Shown here: in pieces, positions 16,012 through 25,808 of the stretch
Layout: each line of letters begins with the position of its first letter
Position numbering within the stretch: position 1 is the stretch's first letter
NCBI RefSeq assembly: GCF_000012845.1
Contig: NC_009615.1
Coordinates: forward strand, 1,883,501 to 1,947,500
DNA: 64,000 nt
Source of the DNA: Parabacteroides distasonis ATCC 8503
GTDB taxonomy: Bacteria; Bacteroidota; Bacteroidia; Bacteroidales; Tannerellaceae
Direction: 5' to 3'
Translations under genes and position numbers: made by a program
Notes under the pieces: model-generated
The model's database searches: none
Told to the model about the DNA's origin: nothing
The model's input: only the letters and a program-made list of their open reading frames with translations

Positions 16012-18366
16012 TTATTTCTTCTTTTTACTAGGTTTTACGGAAATAGGGGAAAGTTTATTGATCCCTTCCTCGTTTACGGAGAATGAGTAAGGCATATCCT
16101 CCGGATTAATACCACGATTCATATTCGGCTTGTCACCCATCTTGAAGTCAATCACGCCACCCTTAAACAAATCGTTATGATCCAAATAATTCTTGGTGTA
16201 GTTCTTGCCGTTGAACGTCATAGATTCGATATAGATATTCTTATCGCTGTTGTTCGGGGCGTTGATCACCAAGTTGTTTCCATTCTCAAAATGGATCGTA
16301 GCCTTCTTGAACAGCGGAGCGCCCAACACATATTGGGTCGTACCCGGAGCTACCGGATAGAATCCTAACGCTGAGAATACATACCAAGCGGAAGTCTGGC
16401 CATTATCCTCATCACCGCAATAACCATCCGGACCCGGAGTATACATCTTATTCATTACTTGACGCAACCAATATTGAGCCTTCCAAGGTTGACCCGCATA
16501 GTTGTATAAATAAATCATATGCTGGATCGGCTGGTTACCGTGAGCGTAGTTACCCATATTCATCACGGTCATCTCGCGGATCTCGTGGATCACACCACCG
16601 TAGTAGCTATCATCGAACAAAGGCGGCACAGCAAATACGGAGTCAAGCATCATCACAAATGAATCCTTACCGCCCATCAAGTCGATCAATCCCTGAGGAT
16701 CGTGGAATACAGACCATGAATAGTGCCAGCTATTACCTTCCGTGAAAGCGTCACCCCATTTCAGCGGAGAGAACGGAGCCATGAACTCGCCATTCTCATT
16801 CTTGCCACGCATCAACTTGGTTTCCTTGTCGTACAGGTTCTTATAGTTCAACGCACGACGGGCATATAAATCCAATTCCTTTTTCGGACGGCCTAGTTGT
16901 TTAGCGATCTGCCAGATACACCAGTCATTGTAAGCATATTCCAATGTACGAGCGGCATTCTCGTTAATCTTCACATCGTAAGGAACATATCCCAACTTAT
17001 TATAATATTCATGCCCCAGACGTCCTGTAGAAGAAACCGTCGGATGAACGTTTTCCGTACCATGGATCAAACCTTTATATAGAGTCTCCAAATCGTCAAC
17101 CTTCACGCCTTTCATATAAGCGTCTACCAAGATAGATGCCGAGTTATTACCGACCATGCAACCACGGTGGCCCGGACTTGCCCATTCCGGGAAGAAGCCG
17201 CTTTCCTTATACGTATTGATCAAACCCTCTTGCATTTCCTTGTTTACAGACGGGAACATCAAGTTCAAGAATGGGAACAAACTACGGAACGTATCCCAGA
17301 ATCCGGTATCGGTAAACATATAACCGGGTAATACCTCACCATTATACGGGCTGTAATGAACCACCTCGCCTTGAGCGTTGATCTCATAGAACTTACGAGG
17401 GAACAACAATGAACGATAGAAGCAAGAATAGAAAGTACGGTATTGATCCAAATCTCCACCTTCAACCTCGATCTTGCTCAGATGCTCATTCCAAACATCC
17501 TTACCTTTCTGAACCAAAGTATCAAAGTTATCGTTACCTAATTCCTTCATATTGATAGCGGCCTGATCGAAGCTAATAAATGAGGAAGCCACCTTAGCGT
17601 GGACGATCTCACCTTTCTTCGTCTTGAAACCGATAACGGCTCCTACATGGTCACTCGTTTGTTCCTTCGTTCCCTCTTTCAAGGAAGCGTCAGCAAATGT
17701 AGCCTCGTATGTGAAAGGTTTATCAAACTCGATCACAAAGTAATTCTTGAAATTATCGGGAACCCCACCGCTATTCTTCGTTGAATAACCGATGATCTTA
17801 TTCTCCTCCGGAATTACCTTGATATAAGAGCCCTTATCCAAGGCATCCACCACGATATAAGAATGCTCGTTTTCCGGGAAAGTGAAACGGAACATAGCCG
17901 CACGATCTGTCGGCGTTAATTCCGTCACCACATCATGCTCCGCCAAATATACCTTATAATAATAAGCCTTGGCGATCTCCCCTTTGTGAGAGAACCAGCT
18001 CGCACGTTTATCTTGGTCGAACTCCGGTTTACCAACCACCGGCATGATCGCAAATTGTCCGTAATCATTGATCCACGGACTTGGCTGGTGGGTCTGTTTA
18101 AAACCACGGATCTTGTTAGCCGTATATACATACTGCCATCCATCTCCCATCTTACCAGTCTGAGGAGTCCAGAAATTCATACCCCACGGACGAGCGATCG
18201 CCGGATAGGTATTTCCTGTAGACAACTCATAGGAAGATTGCGTCCCCATTAGCGGGTTTACATACTCTACTGGGTCAAAAGACTCATTCACAGCCGCTGC
18301 CGCAGGTTTCCCCACCCACATCAGCATCGCCGCTAAAGCTAAAGCCCAAACGCTTTTTTTCTTCAT
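16012..18366 (-). CDS. GH92 alpha-mannosidase (secreted/periplasmic)
   Basis: 784 aa with an ordinary cleavable signal peptide (AAMLMWVGKPAAAA) rather than a lipobox. GH92 landmarks: VEYVNPLMGTQSSYELSTGNTYP, FWDTFRSLFPFLNL, GNQPIQH and GDEDNGQTSAW. The binding-site loops differ from the neighbouring enzymes (KQTHQPSPWINDYGQFAIMP), as in the group often annotated as GH92 with a TGNTYP motif. The tail is basic (SKKKK). It is the first gene of the three-GH92 unit and is divergent from susC, so the 358-base intergenic region probably holds promoters for both directions. Confidence 0.92.
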   Translation of the reverse strand: MKKKSVWALALAAMLMWVGKPAAAAVNESFDPVEYVNPLMGTQSSYELSTGNTYPAIARPWGMNFWTPQTGKMGDGWQYVYTANKIRGFKQTHQPSPWINDYGQFAIMPVVGKPEFDQDKRASWFSHKGEIAKAYYYKVYLAEHDVVTELTPTDRAAMFRFTFPENEHSYIVVDALDKGSYIKVIPEENKIIGYSTKNSGGVPDNFKNYFVIEFDKPFTYEATFADASLKEGTKEQTSDHVGAVIGFKTKKGEIVHAKVASSFISFDQAAINMKELGNDNFDTLVQKGKDVWNEHLSKIEVEGGDLDQYRTFYSCFYRSLLFPRKFYEINAQGEVVHYSPYNGEVLPGYMFTDTGFWDTFRSLFPFLNLMFPSVNKEMQEGLINTYKESGFFPEWASPGHRGCMVGNNSASILVDAYMKGVKVDDLETLYKGLIHGTENVHPTVSSTGRLGHEYYNKLGYVPYDVKINENAARTLEYAYNDWCIWQIAKQLGRPKKELDLYARRALNYKNLYDKETKLMRGKNENGEFMAPFSPLKWGDAFTEGNSWHYSWSVFHDPQGLIDLMGGKDSFVMMLDSVFAVPPLFDDSYYGGVIHEIREMTVMNMGNYAHGNQPIQHMIYLYNYAGQPWKAQYWLRQVMNKMYTPGPDGYCGDEDNGQTSAWYVFSALGFYPVAPGTTQYVLGAPLFKKATIHFENGNNLVINAPNNSDKNIYIESMTFNGKNYTKNYLDHNDLFKGGVIDFKMGDKPNMNRGINPEDMPYSFSVNEEGINKLSPISVKPSKKKK

Positions 18367-18724
18367 GATATAGCTATTTAATTAATAATATAATTTATCC
18401 GTTTTTGTGTTTTATATTCATAGTTAGACTACAAATATCCATTTAATTAACATGAATAGAAAGTGATCCTCGTGTCATTTATTTAGAAATATCCCTTTCT
18501 TTCTTATGAATTTCTGGCATTATACGAATATAGGTGCAAATCTAACAAAAAGAATTAGAAAAAAGAAATCCAATGAGCCAGATCATACTCTGTTCATCGC
18601 ACTTTTATCACTATCGAAAAAGATTAAATATCACATGCTAGTTCCGTACGAACTATGTCTATTCTAGAATATAATATTACATATAAATGTAATCAATCTA
18701 AACTTAATTTAAAACAAGAGCAAA
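18367..18724. promoter_or_regulatory. divergent promoter region between GH92 cluster and first SusCD pair
   Basis: 358 AT-rich bases without a gene. It holds the CGTAC-centred dyad at 18639-18655, and its last 90 bases are similar in inverted orientation to the leader of the second susC. No confident -7 box was found for either direction. Confidence 0.5.
18639..18655. promoter_or_regulatory. inverted repeat TAGTTC-CGTAC-GAACTA, possible operator
   Basis: Perfect 6-bp arms around a 5-base spacer, 69 bases before susC. The same arms with the complementary spacer occur at 29057-29073, at the equivalent distance from the second susC. The binding protein is unknown. Confidence 0.45.
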
Positions 18725-19008
18725 ATGACAAAGAATGAATCTAAGCTATTATCCCTTCAAGGGATAGCTAAAGCCTCAGCGTTCTGTTTGTTGCTTTCCG
18801 CTTTTTCTGTAAACGCCGCCATGGCCGCTCCCGCTCCCGCAGGCACGGTTGATGAAGTAATGGCAGTGCAGCAAGGCAAGAAAGTAACAGGTGTGGTTAT
18901 TGACGGTACAGGTGAGCCTGTTATTGGCGCTAACGTGGTGGTGAAAGGCACTACAAACGGTACGATCACTGATTTCGATGGAAATTACACGATCGAGGGT
19001 GTGTCCGC
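18639..19008 (+). repeat. inverted-duplication arm 1 (susC leader and 5' end)
   Basis: From the dyad through about codon 95 of susC, this segment is nearly identical, including synonymous positions for most of the coding part, to the reverse complement of 28702-29073. Similarity falls sharply after the GAGGGTGTG that encodes the end of the carboxypeptidase-like domain. Confidence 0.8.
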
Positions 19009-21889
19009 AAACGATGTGTTGGTCATTTCTTATATCGGTTACTTATCTCAAGAGGTTCCTGTAGGTAATCAATCGATGATCAAGGTGACATTGAAAGAGG
19101 ATACCCAAACATTGGATGAGGTTGTAGTAGTAGGTTACGGTACGATGAAGAAATCTGACGTGACAGGTTCTATCTCTACGGCTAAAGGAGATGATTTGGT
19201 AAAGAATCAAAGCTTTAGCGCATTGGATAACTTGCGTGGTAAGGTATCTGGTGTAAACATCTTCTCTAACTCTAGCCAGCCGGGCGCTTATTCAAACCGT
19301 GTGGTTATTCGTGGTATCGCGACAATCAACTCTTCTTCTAATCCGTTGTATGTAGTGGACGGCGTAGTAATGGAAAACTTCGACTTGGTGAACCCGAATG
19401 ATATCGAGTCTATGGAGGTATTGAAAGACGCTTCCGCTGCCGCTATCTATGGTGCCCGTGGTGCCAATGGTGTCATCATGGTAACGACCAAACGTGGTAA
19501 GAAAGATGGCGAAGGTGTCGCTATTAGCTACCAAGGTTCTGTTAGCGTGAGCTCGATAGCACGAAAAATGGATTTGCTAAATGCACAAGAGTGGACAGAC
19601 ACTTTTATGAAAGGTCTGGAGAATGAGAACAAATGGTTAGGAACCAATTGGTCTTTAAATCGTACCGATTGGTTTACCGACCGTAATTACTTTGATGCAA
19701 ACGGTAATCCTATTTACGATACGGATTGGCAGGATGAGGCAACTCGCACGGCTGTTTCCCACAACCACCAGTTGAATATTCAACAAGCGGGTAAGAACTC
19801 TTCTATGGGTGCGTTCTTGAACTATACCGATCAACAAGGTATCATGTTGAACACCTATAACAAACGTTTGAACGCTAAGATGGCTTACGACGCAGATCCT
19901 ACAAAATGGTTATCTACATCTGTAAACGTATTGGTTAACCACACGTGGGGCCGTTATACTCCTGAAGATGGTGGTGGACAGGAAGCTCGTCGTACCATGA
20001 TCGAAATGTTGCCTTGGCTACCTGTATATGAGCCGGGTACAAATAAGTATACGACTAGCACGTCTCCTTCTTTGAGCGGTTTCAACTTGGAGGGTATGTC
20101 AAACCCAGTATTTATCTTGAACGATCAGCGTAGAATGAAATATAACACCCAGATCTTCGGTAACGCCGCATTGACATTCCACTTAGCTGAAGGCTTAGAC
20201 TTGAAGACTCAATTTGGATTGGATAGCCATAATATCACTTATCGTGGTTATTCTTCTGTCGGTTTGAACAATATCTCTATGCCGAATGGTTGGGCCGAAT
20301 ATGAGAACTGGAATACTTTGTATTGGCAGGAAGAGACTTATTTAACCTATAATAAGGTGTTAGGCGATCATCGTATCAACGCTATGGCCGGTTTGTCTTG
20401 GCAGGAACGTACTTATAGAAGAAATAAGTCTAAAACGGAAGGTTTCTCCGACGACTTCTACGAGGATTACAATATGATCGTAGGTACAACCCCTAAATCT
20501 CCTGAATCCGACTGGACTCGTTGGGCGATGAACTCTTATTTCTTGCGTTTCGCTTATACCTATAAAGATCGTTACTCCGCTACCGTAACAGGTCGTATTG
20601 ATGGTTCTTCCAAGTTTGGTGATAACAACAAATATGCATTCTTCCCATCAGCCGGTTTGGCATGGAATGTCTCTCAAGAGGATTTCTTGAAGGATAGTAA
20701 TTTAATCAGTAACTTGAAACTGCATACCAGCTATGGTTTAACTGGTAACTCTGAGATCGATCCGTATAAGTCTTTGGGTAAGATTAAGTCGGAGACTTTA
20801 TTATTGAATGGTACACGTGCGCCATATTCCTATATGGAAACGATGCCAAACCCGGATTTGAAATGGGAAAAGACCGGACAATTTGATGTTGGTTTCAATT
20901 TAGGATTATTCCACAATCGTTTGAATTTTGATGTGTCTTACTACAATAAGAAAACAACCGACTTGCTGTTGGATTGTCCGGTGCCTCACTCAACAGGTTT
21001 CTCTACAATCTTCAAGAACATCGGTTCTGTTCGTAACCAAGGTTTAGATATCATGGTGAACGGTACTCCGGTACAAGGCGAATTTACTTGGAACTCTACG
21101 GTGAATTTGAACTTTAACAAGAATGAGATTCTTCATTTGGGTGACACCGACGCTGATGTTTACTTGTACGACTGGGTAGGAGGTGGTTCTATCCTTCGTG
21201 TTGGTGAAAGTATGGGTAGTTTCTATGGTTTGGTACGTAATGGAATCTTCACGGAAGAAGATTATAAGGCTGGCAAATGCGAGAAAAACCAAATCGGACG
21301 TCCAGACCGCTCAGAGTCTCGTGAGATCATTGGTAAAGGTTTACCAGATTGGACTGGAAGCTGGGTCAACAACTTTTCTTATAAGAACTTTGACTTAACG
21401 GTTGACTTCCAGTTCGTATGGGGAGTTGAGACTTTGCAGCGTTTCATGCACTCTACTTATGACCGTTTTGGTATGACTAATGGCTTGAGCAATATTCTGT
21501 ATGACGGTTATAACGGTACAAATGCAGGTACGATGGAGCAAGCTATCTTCTTAGCTTATGACAAACCTCATGGTGGTGGAGATACAACGACTGACTCACA
21601 ATGGGTAGCTAATGGTTCTTACTTACGTTTGAATATGCTTCAGTTAGGTTATACATTTGACTCAAGCGTAGCGAAGAAGGTAGGTTTGTCAGGTTTACGT
21701 CTGTATTTAAGTGGTAATAATTTGTTCCAGATTGTTTCCAAAGATTTCTTAGGTTACGATCCAGAGAGTACATCAGAGGTAAGTAGTTCTAGTGGAGTTT
21801 CTTCTGGTAGCCAATTTGGGCAGAACATGACATTCTTCTCATATCCGAGAGCTAGGACATTTACATTTGGTGTTAATGTAACATTTTAA
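18725..21889 (+). CDS. SusC-family TonB-dependent outer-membrane transporter
   Basis: 1054 aa. Signal peptide (AFCLLLSAFSVNAAMA), then a carboxypeptidase-regulatory-like domain (about 50-125, VTGVVIDGTGEPVIGANVVVKG), the DEVVVVGYGTMKKSDVTGS plug entry, the TonB plug (to about 270, with DASAAAIYGARGANGVIMVTTKRG), and a beta-barrel ending in GVNVTF. It imports oligosaccharides delivered by its SusD partner, here presumably mannose-containing glycans given the GH92/GH38 neighbours. The 5' 280 bases are almost identical to those of the second susC, while the barrel has diverged. susD follows after 28 bases. Confidence 0.95.
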   Translation: MTKNESKLLSLQGIAKASAFCLLLSAFSVNAAMAAPAPAGTVDEVMAVQQGKKVTGVVIDGTGEPVIGANVVVKGTTNGTITDFDGNYTIEGVSANDVLVISYIGYLSQEVPVGNQSMIKVTLKEDTQTLDEVVVVGYGTMKKSDVTGSISTAKGDDLVKNQSFSALDNLRGKVSGVNIFSNSSQPGAYSNRVVIRGIATINSSSNPLYVVDGVVMENFDLVNPNDIESMEVLKDASAAAIYGARGANGVIMVTTKRGKKDGEGVAISYQGSVSVSSIARKMDLLNAQEWTDTFMKGLENENKWLGTNWSLNRTDWFTDRNYFDANGNPIYDTDWQDEATRTAVSHNHQLNIQQAGKNSSMGAFLNYTDQQGIMLNTYNKRLNAKMAYDADPTKWLSTSVNVLVNHTWGRYTPEDGGGQEARRTMIEMLPWLPVYEPGTNKYTTSTSPSLSGFNLEGMSNPVFILNDQRRMKYNTQIFGNAALTFHLAEGLDLKTQFGLDSHNITYRGYSSVGLNNISMPNGWAEYENWNTLYWQEETYLTYNKVLGDHRINAMAGLSWQERTYRRNKSKTEGFSDDFYEDYNMIVGTTPKSPESDWTRWAMNSYFLRFAYTYKDRYSATVTGRIDGSSKFGDNNKYAFFPSAGLAWNVSQEDFLKDSNLISNLKLHTSYGLTGNSEIDPYKSLGKIKSETLLLNGTRAPYSYMETMPNPDLKWEKTGQFDVGFNLGLFHNRLNFDVSYYNKKTTDLLLDCPVPHSTGFSTIFKNIGSVRNQGLDIMVNGTPVQGEFTWNSTVNLNFNKNEILHLGDTDADVYLYDWVGGGSILRVGESMGSFYGLVRNGIFTEEDYKAGKCEKNQIGRPDRSESREIIGKGLPDWTGSWVNNFSYKNFDLTVDFQFVWGVETLQRFMHSTYDRFGMTNGLSNILYDGYNGTNAGTMEQAIFLAYDKPHGGGDTTTDSQWVANGSYLRLNMLQLGYTFDSSVAKKVGLSGLRLYLSGNNLFQIVSKDFLGYDPESTSEVSSSSGVSSGSQFGQNMTFFSYPRARTFTFGVNVTF

Positions 21890-21917
21890 TTAATCTCATT
21901 AAATTAGACATTAAAAA

Positions 21918-23498
21918 ATGAAAAAAATATCAACAATTGCGGTTGCCTGTGCCGGGTTATTGAGCTTTACGGCTTGTAACAACTTTTTGGACGAAGAGCC
22001 TAAGTCAACATTGACTGATGTCGCATACTATAAGACACAATCTCAAATGGAATCTAATGTAAACTATTTGTATCGTACGGGTGCGATCGGTAGTTATGTG
22101 GATTTCGGTAGTGCTTATATCGGGCCTTTCGCTTCTATTCAAGAAGAATTGACAGGATATTTCTCTAATTCTTATGAAGGACAGGAAATAGTTTGCCGTT
22201 ATACCAGAGAATTGACCCGTCAACAAAACACGATGCAGTTAGCATCTAAGATGGACAAGGTTTGGGATGACTGCTATCGCGGAATTAACGTGGCAAATGG
22301 AGCGATTAAGCATATGCCAGAGGTACCTATGGATCAGGCTACTGCAGATCGCTTGACGGCTGAGGCTAAGTTTTTCCGTGCTTTCAACTATTTTTACTTA
22401 GTAAAGACTTTCGGAGCGGTTCCATTCTATACAGATCCCTATGAGCTGGCTGAGAACATGGAGCTTCCCCGTACGGAAACCTCAACCATCTATAACCAAA
22501 TCGAAAGCGATTTGAAGGATGCTATGAATGTATTGCCAGAGGCTACTTTCGCCGCTAATGGTCATCGTATCACGAAGTATGTGGCCGCTATGACGCTGAC
22601 TGATGTTTATATGTATCAGCATAAATATGCAGAGGCTGCTGAAACTGTGCGTATTGTCGTTAATTCAAATCATAAATTAACAACAAATGATGATTTGGCG
22701 ATGAATAGCGCATTTAACAAATTGCGTTCTACAGATGACTTGGATGAGGCTATCTATGCCTATGAGTATGATAATCAGATTAGTCCGAGTAACTGGTTAC
22801 CTACTTATGCTTTTGATGGTGACGCTTCTAGTAACGGTTTGTTTGGAACATATGCCATCACCCAGAAAGTACATGGACCGAATGACCGTTATCTGAATAT
22901 TTATGAATCAAACGATTTACGTCGTCAACCGAATCAGTTCTACCACTGGACTTATACAAATCCAAAAACTGGAAAGGTTTGGAATTCTGTAGGTAACGCT
23001 GCTTGTTGTTGGTATTATTACGATGAGGATGCCTTACTTACTACAGGTCGTGGCACAAAAGACTGGAACGTATATCGTTATGCTGAAGCTTTATTGGACG
23101 CTGCAGAGTCAATCGCTCAATCAACTGGAGTGACTGCTGAAGCGGCCGGCTATTTGGCTCAAGTGAAGGCTCGTGCGAATATGGAAGGTAAAACCGCTGC
23201 GGAGATTGCATCATCTTTACAAAGTATGGGTAAACAAGCCTTCATCGAAGAGTGTTGGACTGAGCGTCTACGTGAGTTGCCTTTGGAATTTAAGATGTGG
23301 GATATGTGTGTACGTACAGGCATGTTCCCGAATATTTCCGAGACAACCCCGGGACAAGTAACCTACATTCCGTTAGTGGGTGCTAAGAACGCATCTGGAG
23401 CAACAATCAAAGAATCCGACCTATTATGGCCGTTATCCGTGAACGAGATCCAGCGTAACCCGAGTCTGACTCAGAATGAGGGATATTCTGCAAAGTAA
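21918..23498 (+). CDS. SusD-family surface glycan-binding lipoprotein
   Basis: 526 aa lipoprotein (SFTAC, Cys20) with the standard SusD start NNFLDEEPKS and a TPR-rich fold (AEAKFFRAFNYFYLVKTFGAVPF). The C-terminus VNEIQRNPSLTQNEGY is typical of the RagB/SusD family. It forms the lid of the adjacent SusC barrel. The end of the gene and its terminator are duplicated, in reverse orientation, in the facing susD at 24191. Confidence 0.95.
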   Translation: MKKISTIAVACAGLLSFTACNNFLDEEPKSTLTDVAYYKTQSQMESNVNYLYRTGAIGSYVDFGSAYIGPFASIQEELTGYFSNSYEGQEIVCRYTRELTRQQNTMQLASKMDKVWDDCYRGINVANGAIKHMPEVPMDQATADRLTAEAKFFRAFNYFYLVKTFGAVPFYTDPYELAENMELPRTETSTIYNQIESDLKDAMNVLPEATFAANGHRITKYVAAMTLTDVYMYQHKYAEAAETVRIVVNSNHKLTTNDDLAMNSAFNKLRSTDDLDEAIYAYEYDNQISPSNWLPTYAFDGDASSNGLFGTYAITQKVHGPNDRYLNIYESNDLRRQPNQFYHWTYTNPKTGKVWNSVGNAACCWYYYDEDALLTTGRGTKDWNVYRYAEALLDAAESIAQSTGVTAEAAGYLAQVKARANMEGKTAAEIASSLQSMGKQAFIEECWTERLRELPLEFKMWDMCVRTGMFPNISETTPGQVTYIPLVGAKNASGATIKESDLLWPLSVNEIQRNPSLTQNEGYSAK

Positions 23499-23530
23499 TA
23501 TTTTTTATTTTAATAACTGATGGTTTTAAA

Positions 23531-23562
23531 GGGGAGGATGAGTTTTTCATTCTCCTCTTTTT
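23531..23562 (+). terminator. terminator of the first SusCD pair
   Basis: Stem GAGGATGA / TCATTCTC (one G-U) with a T-rich loop, followed by CTTTTTC. About 70 bases from the stop codon through this hairpin are repeated in inverted orientation at 24115-24193. Confidence 0.8.
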
Positions 23563-24125
23563 CATTGTCCTCTCTTTTCGATTTGTCTGGCGATTATCAA
23601 TTTATCATTTTGTAAATGAAAGTCCTTGAGGATTGCTTTTTTAGAACTGAGGCACGTATCATCTACGAAAAACAAGAAAAAATATTCGCAATCTGCTGTA
23701 TTATAACATATTGTTAAAAAAGCACCTTTTATTCTAGCGAGATTTATTCATTCTAATTCATATTTACAGGGTAAAAGACCCGTTTTCATTTGAATACGAC
23801 ACCCATTTCTTCCCAATCTATCACTTCATACTACCGCTCTTATCACTTAACGCCACCGTATACGTTGGCCAACGGCACAGTTTGCATCGGTTAATACTAC
23901 TTATTGTATCGGAAAATGATGGTTTTTTGAAGAAAATAAGGTCCTGAATGTCTTTTTTTTCCTAAAGTTTAGGCTGGTTGAGTCTTTTTAAAAAAGAGGG
24001 CTGTCAGAGAAATGCTTCTTTTTAACATGAATTGTCAAGGTTTTCGGTATTTTACTTACTATTCATATACCTTAAAAAGCAGAGAAAACATAATAATTGT
24101 ACACTAATATGAATGTGGCAATGAA
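23563..24125. other. gene-free region between convergent SusCD pairs
   Basis: 563 AT-rich bases between two inverted terminators. I see no convincing coding sequence on either strand, no insertion-sequence ends with target duplication, and no recognised RNA gene. Confidence 0.6.
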
Positions 24126-24158
24126 TAAAAAGGAGAGAATGAAAAACTCATCCTCCCC
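24126..24158 (-). terminator. terminator of the second SusCD pair
   Basis: Minus-strand copy of the 23531-23562 hairpin, ending in TCTCCTTTTT. It differs by only a few bases. Confidence 0.8.
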
Positions 24159-24190
24159 TTTAAAACCATCAGTTATTAAAATAAAAAATA

Positions 24191-25783
24191 TTACTTCGCA
24201 GAATATCCCTCATTCTGAGTTAAATTCGGGTTACGCTGTATTTCATTTACAGGGATCGGCCAGTATAGGTCTGTCTCCTTGAACTTAGCACCACTACCAT
24301 TCGTAGCACCGATCAAATCAACAAATTGAACCTCACCCTTGTTTGTAGCGGAGATTTGAGGGAATTTACCTGTACGAACACAGTCATCCCAAATCTTCAT
24401 TTCCAATGGGAACTCACGTAAACGCTCTTTCCAGCACTCTTCAATAAAAGCTTGCTTGCCTAATCTTTGAAGCTCGGAAGCGATTGTAGAAACATCCTTA
24501 CCTTCCATATTAGCACGTGCCTTAACTTGTGCCAAATAGCCGGCAGCCTCAGCGTTTACACCACTAGACTGAGCGATAGCTTCAGCGGCAGATAATAATG
24601 TTTCAGCATAACGATAGAAGTTCCAGTCTTTCGTACCCTTACCAGTCTCTAAGATAGCAGTTTCATCGTACCAGTACCAGTTACAAAGCATCTTCATATC
24701 CAAAGTTGTTCCATCAACCGGATGTGTATATGTACGATGGAAGAACTGATTCATCTGGGCACGCAAGTCTTTCTCACCATACACATTTAAATAACGCTCG
24801 CTAACACCATACACATTTACCCACAAAGAGTACTTGTTTCCAGTAGAAGAGTTGGCGAAGAATGTCGGAGAAATCAAATTGAATGCGTGAACAGGGATAT
24901 TACCGTTAGGAGAAATAGCCGCATCATATTCACGGGCATAAATAACCTCTGGCAGATCATCTGTTGTACGTAACTTATTGAACGCACTACCTTCCGCAAG
25001 GTTATCGTTAGTAGCCAAAGCGAATTTTCCGCTATTGATTACATCTTTCAATGGAGTAATCGCATTAGCGTACTCGCCTAGTCGCATGTAAACATCGGCC
25101 AGCAACATATCAGCCGCATATTTTGTCACACGGTGACTATTTCCCGCGAAAGTAGCATCAGGCAAATTCTCTACAGCAAACTGTAAATCAGGAATAATAA
25201 CAGTTTTGTAAACCTCCGACGCAGCTGTACGAGCCGGATATTCAACCAAAGTAGCATCTTCTGTTGGCTCTGTAATCATTGGAACATCACCAAACATCTT
25301 CACAAGATAGAAATAGTTTAGCGCACGGAAGAAACGAGCCTCTGCTTTATACTGAGCTTGTCCGTCCATCTCTACGCCATCCACATATTTAATAACTGCG
25401 TTAGCTACATTGATCGACTTATAACAACCTTTCCATGTGTCATTAGTCAAATAATTACAACAAGATTGCGTAAAGTTCTGACGAGTCAACTGGCGAGCAT
25501 AAGAACAGTCTACTTCCTGGCCTTCATACTCATTCACAAAATAACCAGTTACCATGTTCATTACTGACAAGCTAGAACCTCTATAAGCGCCTGTCATATT
25601 ACCCATCTTATCGGGAGCACCGTCACGATATAGATAATTGACATTGCCAATAATATCAGCACTTGTCTTATAATAGGTATCCAGCGTCAAGGATGACTTT
25701 GGTTCCTCATCCAAAAAACTGTCACATGCGGTAAATCCTACCAATCCCGCACATAAAATAGCCGTTGTTAATATTTTTTTCAT
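24191..25783 (-). CDS. SusD-family surface glycan-binding lipoprotein (second pair)
   Basis: 530 aa lipoprotein (GFTAC, Cys20) starting DSFLDEEPKSSLTLDTYYK. It contains ARFFRALNYFYLVKMFGDVP and the same C-terminal VNEIQRNPNLTQNEGYSAK as the first SusD. The two are clearly paralogous along their length but diverged inside, so they may bind related but different glycans. It is co-transcribed with the susC that starts at 28985, 25 bases apart. Confidence 0.95.
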   Translation of the reverse strand: MKKILTTAILCAGLVGFTACDSFLDEEPKSSLTLDTYYKTSADIIGNVNYLYRDGAPDKMGNMTGAYRGSSLSVMNMVTGYFVNEYEGQEVDCSYARQLTRQNFTQSCCNYLTNDTWKGCYKSINVANAVIKYVDGVEMDGQAQYKAEARFFRALNYFYLVKMFGDVPMITEPTEDATLVEYPARTAASEVYKTVIIPDLQFAVENLPDATFAGNSHRVTKYAADMLLADVYMRLGEYANAITPLKDVINSGKFALATNDNLAEGSAFNKLRTTDDLPEVIYAREYDAAISPNGNIPVHAFNLISPTFFANSSTGNKYSLWVNVYGVSERYLNVYGEKDLRAQMNQFFHRTYTHPVDGTTLDMKMLCNWYWYDETAILETGKGTKDWNFYRYAETLLSAAEAIAQSSGVNAEAAGYLAQVKARANMEGKDVSTIASELQRLGKQAFIEECWKERLREFPLEMKIWDDCVRTGKFPQISATNKGEVQFVDLIGATNGSGAKFKETDLYWPIPVNEIQRNPNLTQNEGYSAK

Positions 25784-25808
25784 CGCAATTTTCTGAATAA
25801 TTAATTAA

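Noticed and set aside
23563..24125. Remnant of an insertion sequence between the susD genes
   Set aside because: No terminal inverted repeats with target duplication and no transposase-like coding were found; the inverted repeats are the duplicated susD terminators.
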